A stretch of 64,000 nucleotides of DNA, taken from Sulfurospirillum sp036802865. GTDB lineage: Bacteria; Campylobacterota; Campylobacteria; Campylobacterales; Sulfurospirillaceae. Shown here piece by piece: positions 55,500 through 64,000 of the stretch. A program made the position numbers and the translations under genes. Position 1 is the first letter of the stretch, and each line of letters begins with the position of its first letter. The stretch spans positions 1 through 64,000 of the forward strand of contig NZ_DAIRVK010000003.1 in the NCBI RefSeq assembly GCF_036802865.1, in the 5' to 3' direction. The notes under the pieces were generated by a model. The model did not search any database, was not told the origin of the DNA, and saw only the letters and a list, made by a program, of their open reading frames with translations.

Positions 55500-56246
55500 C
55501 TATTTTGAAAAACCCTTTGCCCTCTCATACGATGCTTCCATCGCTTTGATGAAACTGTCTCGCACGCCACCTTCTTCAAGTTTTGCATAGCCTGCAGCAG
55601 TTGTGCCAGCAGGAGACATCACTTTGTCTTTTAAAATAGCAGGATGCTCACTTTTAAGCACTTCACCAACCCCTTCAAACAGTGTCGCTATGTATTGATA
55701 GGTGATGTCACGTTTCATACCAAGATTGACGGCACCATCACTGAGGGCTTCAGCCACAAGCGCTATCCACGCAGGAGCAGAGCCTGAAAGTCCTGTTGCT
55801 ATGTCAAGTTCTTTTTCACTCTCTAACCAAAAACAACGTCCTATTGAGCTTAATATATCTATTGCTTCATCTTTAAGCGCAACATCTCCGCACAATGAAG
55901 TTGCAGATTTGCGTACAAGCGCTGCCATATTCGGCATGGAGCGAATGTAATGTTTTGCCATGATACCCGATTTTAGTTTTTCTAAATTGACACCTGCCAT
56001 GATGGAAATAACACCCTCTGCAATACCTTTGGTGTGAAGGGTTCCAAAGGATTGAGGTTTAATCGCAAGGATAACAATATACCCTTCCAACGAAGGAATC
56101 TCCCCCACAATATTAATGCTTGGATAGAGATCTTGTAACTCTTTTGCTCTTGGAGGATACGCTTCGACAACCGTAATATCTTTTTCATGTAAACCTTGAA
56201 GCATCGCTCCACCCATATTGCCAGCACCAATTAAAAGTAATTTCAT
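55500..56246 (-). CDS. proC: Pyrroline-5-carboxylate reductase
   Basis: Last step of proline biosynthesis, NAD(P)H-dependent. 248 residues, slightly short for the family. N-terminal Rossmann LLIGAGNMGGAMLQGL, mid IRSMPNMAALV, and the C-terminal P5CR signature SPAGTTAAGYAKLEEGGVRD. Convergent with dacA across the shared terminator. Preceded by a 48-base gap from the efflux operon. Confidence 0.94.
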   Translation of the reverse strand: MKLLLIGAGNMGGAMLQGLHEKDITVVEAYPPRAKELQDLYPSINIVGEIPSLEGYIVILAIKPQSFGTLHTKGIAEGVISIMAGVNLEKLKSGIMAKHYIRSMPNMAALVRKSATSLCGDVALKDEAIDILSSIGRCFWLESEKELDIATGLSGSAPAWIALVAEALSDGAVNLGMKRDITYQYIATLFEGVGEVLKSEHPAILKDKVMSPAGTTAAGYAKLEEGGVRDSFIKAMEASYERAKGFSK

Positions 56247-56294
56247 TGATATTCCTATGCTAATTTTGAAGAATTATAGCGCATTATTTAGACG

Positions 56295-57515
56295 CTACTG
56301 ATAGCGCAGTGCTTCAATAGGCTCTAAATTTGCCGCTTTTCGTGCTGGGTAAAACCCAAAGAAGACACCCACCCCTGTTGCGACCAAGAAAGAGATGATG
56401 ATGGAATTTTGCGTAATGACCACATTAATAGGAAAGAAATGCGCTACCACATAAGCTCCTCCAACACCTACACACACACCAATAAAACAGCCAATGATGG
56501 AAATCATCAATGCTTCAAGTAGAAATTGCAACAAAATGTTATTTTGTTTCGCCCCTATGGCAATGCGAATACCAATCTCACGTGTACGCTCTGTGACTGA
56601 AACCAGCATTATGTTCATAATACCAATACCTCCAACCAACAAAGAGATAGAAGCAATGGCGGCAAGCATGAGCGACATCGCTTTGGTTGTCTCTTCGGCT
56701 GTATTGGCAAGGGCTGTAAGGTTACGAATCGTAAAGTCATCTTCGACACTATCGCGTAGTTTATGGCGCTGTCTTAAAAGTTGTGTCATCTCTTTTTCTG
56801 CTTTATCCATGGTTGATTCAGAGACACCTTGCACCATAATGAAACGTACAGAGCCTTTAAATTGGCTTCCAAAAAGTTTTGTTTGTGCCGTGGTAATCGG
56901 AACCATTGCCGTGTCATCCTGATCTCTACCATCTAAACTTTGCCCTTTTTTAACAAGAACACCCACGACGATGTAAGGACTGTTTTTAATCCGAATGGTC
57001 TTACCCACGGGGTCTTCATCACCAAAAAGGTTTTGAGCAACCGTTTTACCCAACACAACGACGCGGGTTGCACCTCTCACATCTGAGTCCATAAAAGGGT
57101 AACCACTCTCAAGGTTCCAATCACGTACCTGAAAAAAAGAAGGTGTCGTACCAGTCACTTGTGTGTTCCAGTTGGCAGACTGATAGACCATTTGAGCAGT
57201 GCCAGAAGAGACAGGCGCTGTGGCGGCAATGCTATCGATCTCTTCCATAGCATTCGCATCACCAATCGTCAACGTCTGCACTGCACCACTACCAATACGC
57301 ACACCACCCGATGTCATTGAACCTGCTAAAACAATGAAAAGGTTACTCCCCATCGAGGCAATCGACTCTTTGACTTTGGCTTGTGTACCTGCGCCAATAG
57401 AGGACATCAAGATAACAGCGCCAACACCAATCACCATGCCAAGCATCGTTAAAAACGTACGAAGCCTATTAGCTCCCATCGCACTCCACGCTTCCGCAAG
57501 CATTATAAATGTCAT
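56295..57515 (-). CDS. macB: MacB-type ABC permease subunit (split from ATPase)
   Basis: 406 residues: N-terminal helix with NRLRTFLTMLGMVIGVGAVI, a large MacB periplasmic core (about 40-270), then three helices and the C-terminal ARKAANLEPIEALRYQ. This is the permease half of a MacB-type mechanotransmitter. In E. coli it is fused to the ATPase; here the ATPase is a separate gene overlapping by ATGA. Exports macrolides, peptides or lipids in relatives; cargo unknown. Confidence 0.91.
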   Translation of the reverse strand: MTFIMLAEAWSAMGANRLRTFLTMLGMVIGVGAVILMSSIGAGTQAKVKESIASMGSNLFIVLAGSMTSGGVRIGSGAVQTLTIGDANAMEEIDSIAATAPVSSGTAQMVYQSANWNTQVTGTTPSFFQVRDWNLESGYPFMDSDVRGATRVVVLGKTVAQNLFGDEDPVGKTIRIKNSPYIVVGVLVKKGQSLDGRDQDDTAMVPITTAQTKLFGSQFKGSVRFIMVQGVSESTMDKAEKEMTQLLRQRHKLRDSVEDDFTIRNLTALANTAEETTKAMSLMLAAIASISLLVGGIGIMNIMLVSVTERTREIGIRIAIGAKQNNILLQFLLEALMISIIGCFIGVCVGVGGAYVVAHFFPINVVITQNSIIISFLVATGVGVFFGFYPARKAANLEPIEALRYQ

Positions 57516-58222
57516 TGTACCCTCTCCATCATACGCTCTGTGGGTCCATCGTGTTGAATTTTGCCATCCACAAAATTTACCAACCGCTTTGCATACGCTG
57601 CAATGTCAGGCTCATGCGTAACCAAAACAATCGTAATACCCTCTTTTTCATTGAGTTCACTGAACAGCTGCATGATCTCTTGACTTGTTTTGGTATCAAG
57701 ATTACCCGTTGGTTCATCGGCTAAAATAAGCTTAGGCTTATTGACAAGAGCTCTTGCAATTGCAACACGTTGTTGTTGACCTCCCGAAATATGAGTAGGA
57801 AGATACGTTCCAAACGCTTCAAGTCCAACACTTTTAAGAATTTGTTTTGCTCTTTCTTTGCGCTCATGTGAATCCACACCTGCATACACCAAAGGCAACG
57901 CAACATTATCTATCAAGCTTTTACGTGGTAATAAATTGAAGCCTTGAAACACAAAACCAATAATGTTATTACGAAGTGTTGCGAGATCATTTTTACTTAA
58001 AGCCGTTGTATTGTTGCTGTTGAGAAGATACTCTCCCGAAGTCGCTTTATCCAAACAGCCAAGAATATTCATAAAGGTCGATTTTCCTGAGCCAGAGGGT
58101 CCCATAATTGCGACAAACTCACCACTTGTAATCGTAATATCAACACCTTTAAGCACACACACTTCACCTGCAGCGGTGTAATAATTTTTTGTTAAGTGTG
58201 AGATTTTAATGACTTCGTTCAT
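57512..58222 (-). CDS. MacB/LolD-type ABC ATPase subunit
   Basis: 236 residues. Walker A GPSGSGKST, Q-loop FVFQGFNLLPR, signature ISGGQQQRVAIARALV, Walker B LILADEPTGNLD, and switch His in LVTHEPD. Supplies ATP hydrolysis for the permease half. Starts in a TAATG overlap with the MacA-like gene. Confidence 0.92.
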   Translation of the reverse strand: MNEVIKISHLTKNYYTAAGEVCVLKGVDITITSGEFVAIMGPSGSGKSTFMNILGCLDKATSGEYLLNSNNTTALSKNDLATLRNNIIGFVFQGFNLLPRKSLIDNVALPLVYAGVDSHERKERAKQILKSVGLEAFGTYLPTHISGGQQQRVAIARALVNKPKLILADEPTGNLDTKTSQEIMQLFSELNEKEGITIVLVTHEPDIAAYAKRLVNFVDGKIQHDGPTERMMERVQ

Positions 58223-59418
58223 TAAAATGGTCTTCCCATTGGTGCTCCTGCACTGGCTTTTGCACTGGCTTTCGTCTCTTCAAGAATGACTTTATCGCCA
58301 GCTTTGAGTGTATCGCTTGTAATCTCCGTTAAACGGTTATCGGTAATGCCTGTCGTAACTTTAATCGCTTTGGGAATTCCATTTTCAAACACATAGACTA
58401 CACCTGAGTTAGGATCTTTTTTCTCTTTTCGAGCTTTCATGCCCCCTTGCTTTTGAACATCTACGGCTTCTTTGGGAGTGGTGTCAGTTGGTTTATAACG
58501 CAGTGCCGCATTGGGGACAACCAAAATATTTTTCTTCTCAGCAATAATCACATTGACATACGCTGTCATTCCTGGTGCTAAAATTTCATCGGGGTTTTGA
58601 AGGGTAACAACGACATCGTAAGTAACGACATTAGAAACGGTGGTCGCATTGAGTCTGACTTGCTTCACAACGCCCGTAAATGTAACGCTAGGAAATGCAT
58701 CAACCGCAAACGTGACATTTTGCCCTACTTTGATGCGACCGATATCTGCTTCTGCAAAGTTTGAGTCAATTTGCATTTCACGAAGGTCTTGTGCAATTTT
58801 AAAAAGAATAGGTGCTTGTAAACTCGCCGCTACTGTTTGACCTACATCGATTTGTCTATCGACCACAACACCCGATACGGGGGAACGAATAATGGTATAG
58901 CCCTGATTGGTGCGATCTTTTTGAGACTGTGCACGCGCAAGATCTAATGCTGCACGAGCAGATTTGAGCGCTTGTACTGTTGCATCTAAGTCTTGTTTGG
59001 AAATGTACTCTTTTGAAAAAAGCTCACGCGATCTTTTTTCATTTGCAATAGCAAGCTCCAAAGAAGCCTCAGCACTCTTGACACTCGCGGCACTTTGCGC
59101 GGCTTGTGCATCTAAAAGAGCGGGGTCAAGTTCGGCTAGTATTTGCCCTTCTTTGACTCTATCGTTAAAATCAACATAAAGCTTGATAACCTTACCCGAA
59201 ACTTGTGTACCCACCGTGACTAAGACCAAAGGGTTGAGTGTACCATTGGCAGCGACACTTTGAGTGATATCACCATTTTCAAGTGTGTGAAATTTGTATT
59301 TTGCTTCAAGCGGTGGTTTAGTGTAGAGTTCCCATGCTTTGTATCCACCAAAACCTACGGCTATGAGAATGAGAAGAATTGTAAATTTATGAAGCAGTAT
59401 GTTTTTTAAAAAGCTCAT
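58222..59418 (-). CDS. macA: MacA-like periplasmic adaptor (membrane fusion protein)
   Basis: 398 residues. N-terminal membrane helix (about 10-28), lipoyl and alpha-helical hairpin (AAQSAASVKSAEASLELAIANEKR) with beta-barrel parts (VSGVVVDRQIDVGQTVAAS, GQNVTFAVDAFPSVTFTGVV). Bridges the MacB-type pump to the outer-membrane channel. ATGA overlap with the TolC-like gene. Confidence 0.93.
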   Translation of the reverse strand: MSFLKNILLHKFTILLILIAVGFGGYKAWELYTKPPLEAKYKFHTLENGDITQSVAANGTLNPLVLVTVGTQVSGKVIKLYVDFNDRVKEGQILAELDPALLDAQAAQSAASVKSAEASLELAIANEKRSRELFSKEYISKQDLDATVQALKSARAALDLARAQSQKDRTNQGYTIIRSPVSGVVVDRQIDVGQTVAASLQAPILFKIAQDLREMQIDSNFAEADIGRIKVGQNVTFAVDAFPSVTFTGVVKQVRLNATTVSNVVTYDVVVTLQNPDEILAPGMTAYVNVIIAEKKNILVVPNAALRYKPTDTTPKEAVDVQKQGGMKARKEKKDPNSGVVYVFENGIPKAIKVTTGITDNRLTEITSDTLKAGDKVILEETKASAKASAGAPMGRPF

Positions 59419-60773
59419 GGTTGTCCTTTTATCGTTGAAAAATCAAGCGTTCCCATTGCTTTTGCAAGGCTCGCTTTGGTTATGTACCAAGTATAGAGTG
59501 ACTGAATGTGTTGTTGTTTTGCACTGGCAAGCGCACTTTGAGCACTTAAAAGATCAAGTATGGTTCCCACACCTGCTTTATACCTGCCAAGGGAGAGATC
59601 GTACGAAGCTTGTGCACTTGCAACCAAATCTGCGCTGGCTCGTGTCGCTTGTGTTTCGCTTATCAAAGATTGATAGGTTTTATAAACTTCTAAACTTGCA
59701 TCTTGAGAGAGTTTTTCATACTCTGCTTCATTGATTTTGAGCTGTTGCTCTGCGGCTTGAACTTTGTACTTGGTATTGAACCCTGTAAAAATCGGTATGC
59801 TTACATAAAGCCCAATACTGGATGTTCGCTGTGCAGTGTTATAAACCGTCTCAGTATGTCCAGACGTTGCGGAGAGCGAAAATGTAGGCATGTTATCTGC
59901 CTTAGCTGCCTTCACACCTGCTTCAGCTGCTTTGATCTTCGCACTTGCCGCCATCAAATCAGGTCGAAGCCTTTGTGCCTCTTCCATCAGTGCTCTTATG
60001 TTTTTTTCAAATATATCGCTGGGGATCTCTAGGTGTGGTGTTTGTAACTGCATCGTTGTATCAGGAATGAGCCCAAGGACATTGGCAAGTTCACCTTGCG
60101 CACTTTTAACACTACCTTCTGCTTGAATACGGTTGAGCATCGCTTGCGAGTACGCCGTTTGGGCTTGCAACGTGTCCGCAGGTGTCGCCGTTCCAACAGA
60201 GTAGCGTGTCTTAGCCGCATTGAGGCTTGCTAGTGCTGAGCGTTCTGCTTCCCTGCTTGCTTCCAGCGAAGCATTTGAGCCAAAAAGTGTGTAGTAGGCT
60301 TGAATAGCAGAGAGAAAAACACTTTGAATCGTCCCATTTTCAGAAAAAAGAGCGACATCCAAAAGTGCCTTTGCATTGTCATATGTTGCATCACGTTTAC
60401 CAAAATCATACAGCAAATAGGAGAGTGTTACCCCGATATTTTCTTGATTTCCTGTTTTGATTTCGCTGCTTTCACTTTTGAGAACTGAACCTGTTGCGCT
60501 AAGCGTTGGAAGGTATGCCGACTGGCTCACCCCTACTTGTGCAGCTTGATAAAGCGATGTTTGCCATGCTATTTTGGTTTGGGGGTTATTACAAAGTGCC
60601 GCCATTACGACATCGGAAAGCCCCAATGCCTTAGTAATATCCGTTTTTGTGCATGTTACAAATGTCGCTTGCTGTTTTGGCAAAAGTGACTTTGTACCCA
60701 AAGGATCAAAATCTTCTGCCAAAAGCATACTTGCCATGCTAAAGAGCATATAACTTATAAGCCTCAAATGCAT
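59415..60773 (-). CDS. TolC-like outer membrane efflux protein
   Basis: 452 residues; signal peptide to about residue 19 (MLFSMASMLLA), then two OEP repeats typical of TolC-type trimeric channels. Repeat heads include LALSDVVMAALCNNPQTKIAWQ and, in the second half, IRALMEEAQRLRPDLMAA. First gene of the efflux operon. An AAGGA site precedes the ATG. Shares its upstream gap with the DUF155 gene. Confidence 0.93.
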   Translation of the reverse strand: MHLRLISYMLFSMASMLLAEDFDPLGTKSLLPKQQATFVTCTKTDITKALGLSDVVMAALCNNPQTKIAWQTSLYQAAQVGVSQSAYLPTLSATGSVLKSESSEIKTGNQENIGVTLSYLLYDFGKRDATYDNAKALLDVALFSENGTIQSVFLSAIQAYYTLFGSNASLEASREAERSALASLNAAKTRYSVGTATPADTLQAQTAYSQAMLNRIQAEGSVKSAQGELANVLGLIPDTTMQLQTPHLEIPSDIFEKNIRALMEEAQRLRPDLMAASAKIKAAEAGVKAAKADNMPTFSLSATSGHTETVYNTAQRTSSIGLYVSIPIFTGFNTKYKVQAAEQQLKINEAEYEKLSQDASLEVYKTYQSLISETQATRASADLVASAQASYDLSLGRYKAGVGTILDLLSAQSALASAKQQHIQSLYTWYITKASLAKAMGTLDFSTIKGQP

Positions 60774-60846
60774 TGGAATCCTTACTCAGTAGTCTGATTG
60801 TTCTATTATTCTGCGTTAATATTAGCATTAATTTGTTAACACTTCT

Positions 60847-60856
60847 TTACATGTAA
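60847..60856. repeat. TTACATGTAA palindrome (copy 6 of 6)
   Basis: Perfect palindrome midway in the gap between the divergent tolC-like and DUF155 genes, where it could serve either promoter. Confidence 0.6.
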
Positions 60857-60884
60857 CGTTTTGGTTTTCATTTGAGTGTATACT

Positions 60885-60890
60885 TATAAT
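60885..60890 (+). promoter_or_regulatory. TATAAT -10 for the RMD1/DUF155 gene
   Basis: Perfect TATAAT 31 bases before the ATG. Confidence 0.55.
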
Positions 60891-60920
60891 TGTAAAAAGA
60901 ATTTTGCACAAGGAGTTCTT

Positions 60921-61712
60921 ATGTCTTCTTTATTTTCTTTAGTTTCCATTTCGCTTCCCACCCCTTTTGTGAAACATGAAATAGAAACACTGCTGGATTG
61001 TTCACTCAAAAAAGGAATCGAGAAAGCATTTTATTACCAGTATCGCGATACATTTCTTGTCTATACCCAATTCAATGTCCTCACTTTCATCAATTGGGAA
61101 AAAGAAGCCATGCACCAAGCACTCATCAAACTGGGCATAAAAGATGCTTCGTTTTTAGAGCAGCGCTACATTTTTCAAGACTATCCCATTCTTATTGACC
61201 CACAGTTAGAGATTACGTGTAAAGTTAGCAATGAGCAGATTATTCTCAAAGAGCCTTTGCCACTTTATCTTATTATCATCGCTCTTGTCATTTCGCAAAG
61301 TGTTGGGTTAGAGAAATACGAGCAAGACTTGGATGTGCATTTTGAAAAAAGCCAACAACTGCTTGATTTGACGCAGAGTTACGCGCTACTCAAACGCTCC
61401 AAACTCATTGAATTTGCACGTAATTTAACGGCCATTCAACATGGCATGGTAAGTGATCTTTTTTTGTTAGATAAGCCAAATATTTTGTGGGACAATGAAG
61501 AAGCTGAGAAGCTTTACAATCACCTCTCTTCCATACTTGAACTCAAAGATCGCTTCGAGATTGTCGAGCATAAACTCACCAATCTCAAAGATGACATCAG
61601 CATGGCGCTGGATATGTTCAACCACAAACACAGCGAATTTTTAGAGTGGATCATCATAGGACTCATTGGATTTGAGATCGTGATGGGACTCATGAAGTTT
61701 TTTCAAAATTAA
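60921..61712 (+). CDS. RMD1/YagE-family (DUF155) protein
   Basis: 263 residues. A DUF155/RMD1 domain ending in one hydrophobic helix near the C-terminus (WIIIGLIGFEIVMGLM), which I recognise as the Rmd1/Sad1-interacting-type tail. Yeast homologues act in mitochondria; bacterial members are uncharacterised. The start is the ATG after AAGGAGT; a longer in-frame start lacks a site. Convergent with a DUF2798 gene, overlapping its stop by four bases. Confidence 0.85.
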   Translation: MSSLFSLVSISLPTPFVKHEIETLLDCSLKKGIEKAFYYQYRDTFLVYTQFNVLTFINWEKEAMHQALIKLGIKDASFLEQRYIFQDYPILIDPQLEITCKVSNEQIILKEPLPLYLIIIALVISQSVGLEKYEQDLDVHFEKSQQLLDLTQSYALLKRSKLIEFARNLTAIQHGMVSDLFLLDKPNILWDNEEAEKLYNHLSSILELKDRFEIVEHKLTNLKDDISMALDMFNHKHSEFLEWIIIGLIGFEIVMGLMKFFQN

Positions 61713-61936
61713 GATGAAGAAACTAACTTTTTAACAAGCTTTCGCACAAGAGGAGCGACAAATAAAATAGCAGGAAATGCAATGATGTACGCTCTCCAAA
61801 ATGCTTGAAACCAACGGTGGAAAAACCCGTCTATCAATCCAACATTAATAAACGTAATAACAAAGGACATCAACATTGTCATAAACAATGACATAAAAAA
61901 GGCAAATACTATCAATTCATATTTCTTGGGAATCAA
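61709..61936 (-). CDS. Small DUF2798-like membrane protein
   Basis: 75 residues with two hydrophobic helices and the DUF2798-like pattern ending in PLVRKLVKKLV. Function unknown. Its start overlaps the mscS stop by ATGA, so the two are co-translated. Confidence 0.75.
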   Translation of the reverse strand: MIPKKYELIVFAFFMSLFMTMLMSFVITFINVGLIDGFFHRWFQAFWRAYIIAFPAILFVAPLVRKLVKKLVSSS

Positions 61937-62760
61937 ATTTTTTCTCCTAAAATTCTTATTTCACGTTGCGGGTATGGAATACTAATATTATTGACATGAA
62001 AAGCCGTGTAAAGGGCTAGATTAATCTCATACTGTGTCTTAAAAAAACTCTTTGTTGGAACCCAGTAGCGAAGTCCGATCTCAATAGAACTGTCACCAAA
62101 CTTTGCAATGCCAACAACGGGTTTGTGCGTTTTTGAGACATCCTTACAACCAGACAATACCTCTTTAATCAGTGCGATTGCTTTAGCAGGTTCTTCCTCA
62201 TACGCCACCCCAATACTAGACTCCACGACACGTACATCAAAAGAGTTGACTAAAACATCGCCAATCATCTTTTTATTGGGAATGGTGATAAGCTCTTCAT
62301 CTTCATTGCGAAGCACCGTGTAGGAGAGTTTTATCTCTTCTACCACGCCGTAAAAACCGCTAATGGAAAGCGTATCACCGACTTTAAACGGACGAGAGAT
62401 GATGAGAAGAACACCTGCGGCATAGTTGGAAACACTGCCTTGAAGCGCCAAACCAGCCGTCAAGGAAACCGCACCGATGGCGGCGACAAACGGAGCAATG
62501 GAAATGCCCACTTTACCAAGCGCTATCACAATCATAGCGGTAAACACAAGCATTTTTACGACACTTGCAACAAATTTAGAAAGTGTAATGTCAAAATGGT
62601 TGCGTTCAAATATACGCATTAATAGCGCATACGCATACTTTGCGGCAAACCACCCGATAATAACGATAATAAGCGCACCCAAAAGCTGAAAACTATAGTG
62701 GGTTAAAAACTCAATGGCAATGTTGTAAAACTTCTGAAGCGTTTGCAATTCTTTGTCCAT
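61933..62760 (-). CDS. mscS: MscS-family mechanosensitive channel
   Basis: 275 residues: three N-terminal helices, the third Gly/Ala-rich (FVAAIGAVSLTAGLALQGSVSNYAAG), then the cytoplasmic beta and alpha-beta domains (SISGFYGVVEEIKLSYTVLRNEDEELITIPNKK). Length and layout match E. coli MscS. Releases solutes on hypo-osmotic shock. A GC-richer structured leader of about 126 bases precedes it. GGAGTG serves as ribosome site. Confidence 0.92.
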   Translation of the reverse strand: MDKELQTLQKFYNIAIEFLTHYSFQLLGALIIVIIGWFAAKYAYALLMRIFERNHFDITLSKFVASVVKMLVFTAMIVIALGKVGISIAPFVAAIGAVSLTAGLALQGSVSNYAAGVLLIISRPFKVGDTLSISGFYGVVEEIKLSYTVLRNEDEELITIPNKKMIGDVLVNSFDVRVVESSIGVAYEEEPAKAIALIKEVLSGCKDVSKTHKPVVGIAKFGDSSIEIGLRYWVPTKSFFKTQYEINLALYTAFHVNNISIPYPQREIRILGEKI

Positions 62761-62809
62761 CTTACACTCCTCATCTTATGAGAGTTCTTACAAAACTCTT
62801 TGATCACAT

Positions 62810-62886
62810 TTTTTAGGCAAAGCCTAAAAACCTACGCTATGCCGCTGTGGCGCTAAAGCTTGCCTCTAACGAGGCAGAAATCTATA
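62810..62886 (-). promoter_or_regulatory. Structured leader of mscS with three hairpins
   Basis: On the mscS transcript, downstream of TGTTATAAT, lie a GCCTC/GAGGC hairpin with GUUA loop (62861-62876), a GCC/GGC hairpin (62841-62851) and a 9-bp UUUUUAGGC/GCCUAAAAA stem (62810-62830). Local GC is visibly higher than the surroundings. The last stem has its T-run on the wrong side to be an intrinsic terminator. Confidence 0.45.
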
Positions 62887-62892
62887 GGTATC

Positions 62893-62901
62893 ATTATAAC
62901 A
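62893..62901 (-). promoter_or_regulatory. Extended -10 promoter for mscS
   Basis: Reads TGTTATAAT on the minus strand, a perfect extended -10, about 133 bases before the mscS ATG. Confidence 0.6.
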
Positions 62902-63038
62902 AAGCTTCCGAATAAACACGCATTGATACTTATCATGTTTTTTTCAGCCCTACTTTACTACAATCTCATCTTGGGCTTTTTTGACGATTTAATGCGTTCA
63001 GATTCCACGCCCTAGGTATCTTATTCCCCAGGATTTTT

Positions 63039-63641
63039 ATGCAATACAGAATGATTGTTGACACAAACCAGTGTGTCGGCTGCCACGCCTGTGAGGTGTC
63101 GTGCAAACAAGAATTTGGTGCCCCACTCGGGCTTTTTAGAACGATGACACTCTACTTAGATACAGGGTCATTTCCTAAGGTAAAAAGAGAATTTCTCCCT
63201 ATTATGTGTACACAATGCGAAGATGCTAGCTGTCAAAAAGTCTGCATTCAGGGTGCAATTTATGAAGAAAATGGCATCGTTAAAATTGACGAAAAAAAAT
63301 GCAATGGTTGTGGTGACTGTGTCAAAGCTTGTTCTCTTGGTGCTATCTACGTTAACCCCCTTTCAAAACTTGCAGAAAAGTGCAATCTCTGCGCTCACCG
63401 TTTAGAACTAGGTCAAAAAGCTGCGTGTGAAGCAACCTGTGTGAGCGAAGCCATTCGCATCATTGACCTCTCCAAAGAGTCACTCCCTGCTAACGGTGTT
63501 GGCTTTACCATGCGCTCAAGTGACAAACCTCGCACCCTGCATATCGGGGCAAACCCTCTTATGCGTGAAAAGTTGACAACAGGAAACCCCTTTTCACCCT
63601 ACAACTATGAGATTTCAAACTGGGCAAGGAGAGGTTCATGA
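63039..63641 (+). CDS. Ferredoxin-like subunit (four 4Fe-4S) of a molybdopterin oxidoreductase
   Basis: 200 residues of the DmsB/PsrB/NrfC type. Cys motifs in order: CVGCHACEVSC; CTQCEDASCQKVC; CNGCGDCVKAC; CNLCAHRLELGQKAAC with later CVSEA. These should bind four 4Fe-4S clusters and pass electrons between the catalytic subunit and a membrane quinol subunit. AGGA precedes the ATG. Stop overlaps the next gene by ATGA, so both subunits are co-translated. Confidence 0.93.
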   Translation: MQYRMIVDTNQCVGCHACEVSCKQEFGAPLGLFRTMTLYLDTGSFPKVKREFLPIMCTQCEDASCQKVCIQGAIYEENGIVKIDEKKCNGCGDCVKACSLGAIYVNPLSKLAEKCNLCAHRLELGQKAACEATCVSEAIRIIDLSKESLPANGVGFTMRSSDKPRTLHIGANPLMREKLTTGNPFSPYNYEISNWARRGS

Positions 63642-64000
63642 AACGTCGCGAATTTATTAAAAGTGGTGCCATCTCGCTCGCTGCACTCGAAATGGGTGGC
63701 ATCATCTCTTTAAATCCCAATACACTCAATGCAGGTTCCTACGAACTGCGTGAGCCTAAAACCAACATCGCACTGAGCATTAAAAACATTACCAAAATAC
63801 CGAGTGTATGCCTTAACTGCTCAACGGTTTGTGGTATGACGGTTCTTGTCAAAGATGGTAAAGTTTTAGGTGTTGAAGGCAATCCACTTGACCCAAATTC
63901 CAGAGGAAAACTCTGTGCTAAAGCGCATGGTGGTGTCTGCGCGATTGACTACTCTGAGCGTCTTGTTTATCCGATGAAACGTATGGGCAAGCGTGGTGAA
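63638..64000 (+). CDS. Molybdopterin oxidoreductase catalytic subunit, 5' part only
   Basis: The first 121 codons; the gene runs off the window end. Twin-arginine leader MKRREFIKSGAISL, then the N-terminal 4Fe-4S motif CLNCSTVCGM with a fourth Cys in GKLCAKAHGG, as in PsrA/PhsA/TtrA-type DMSO-reductase-family enzymes. Tat export to the periplasm is expected. Polysulfide, thiosulfate, tetrathionate or another acceptor cannot be told apart from this part. Preceded by its ferredoxin subunit. Confidence 0.9.
   Translation, partial: MKRREFIKSGAISLAALEMGGIISLNPNTLNAGSYELREPKTNIALSIKNITKIPSVCLNCSTVCGMTVLVKDGKVLGVEGNPLDPNSRGKLCAKAHGGVCAIDYSERLVYPMKRMGKRGE

Noticed and set aside
62810..62830. Perfect TTTTTAGGC/GCCTAAAAA palindrome as an intrinsic terminator.
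   Set aside because: The T-run is on the 5' side in both directions, so the usual U-tail after the stem is missing. Kept only as part of the leader structure.

Overview
The window looks like chromosome from a free-living member of the Campylobacterota (Epsilonproteobacteria), most plausibly a Sulfurospirillum-like anaerobe. The pointers are the ispDF / HP1021-type regulator / ATP-sulfurylase-like / pgpA gene order (the same neighbourhood is known in Helicobacter and Campylobacter), a long DapD, a Pgp1/Csd4-type cell-shape carboxypeptidase, the futalosine (MqnE) menaquinone route, a tungsten-type aldehyde oxidoreductase, a large molybdate/tungstate locus, a selenoprotein, and the start of a molybdopterin oxidoreductase operon. 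The DNA is AT-rich with tight gene packing and many ATGA or TAATG overlaps. I see no insertion sequence, prophage, rRNA or CRISPR array. The single tRNA is tRNA-Lys(CTT).

Layout. 0-6.2 kb (minus): citrate fermentation operon, transcribed AbrB-type transporter, citC, citD, citE, citF, citX-citG fusion. 6.4-10.6 kb (plus): a BvgS-like hybrid kinase with a periplasmic solute-binding domain, then an HD-GYP response regulator. 10.6-16.2 kb (minus): MFS exporter, purine phosphoribosyltransferase and purine permease behind a possible attenuator, mqnE, a lone trpB, tRNA-Lys. 16.4-29.1 kb (plus): glnD-like gene, glmS, a CxxCH-containing diguanylate cyclase, a radical SAM/HIT pair, the carboxypeptidase, an EAL-HDOD protein, a SelW-like selenoprotein with an in-frame UGA, and a K+ channel/TrkA pair. 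29.1-31.9 kb (minus): AEC transporter, SUI1-like protein, ABC-F ATPase. 32.1-40.9 kb (plus): GGDEF-EAL protein, GH17-GT2 glucan synthase candidate, aldehyde oxidoreductase plus MoaD-like protein, another diguanylate cyclase, a small Cys protein. 41.2-43.6 kb (minus): dapD and mrp. 43.7-48.0 kb (plus): ispDF, atypical response regulator, ATP-sulfurylase homologue, pgpA, yceI. 48.0-54.3 kb (minus): modE-modA-mop-modB-modC-modA2-modB2-modD-yigZ. 54.5-62.8 kb: D,D-carboxypeptidase, proC, a TolC-MacA-split MacB efflux operon, RMD1/DUF155, DUF2798, MscS. 63.0 kb to the end (plus): four-cluster ferredoxin subunit and the start of a Tat-exported molybdopterin oxidoreductase.

How it fits together. Citrate lyase, the W-type oxidoreductase with its MoaD-like partner, the metal-oxyanion locus with ModE, and the terminal Mo/W oxidoreductase describe an anaerobe with versatile fermentation and respiration. 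Five c-di-GMP-type genes lie between 9.5 and 40.6 kb. The least expected items are the UGA-containing SelW-like gene, the mod locus with two binding proteins and two permeases but one ATPase, an ATP-sulfurylase homologue with altered catalytic motifs, a 10-bp palindrome (TTACATGTAA) found six times, and several untested structured leaders.
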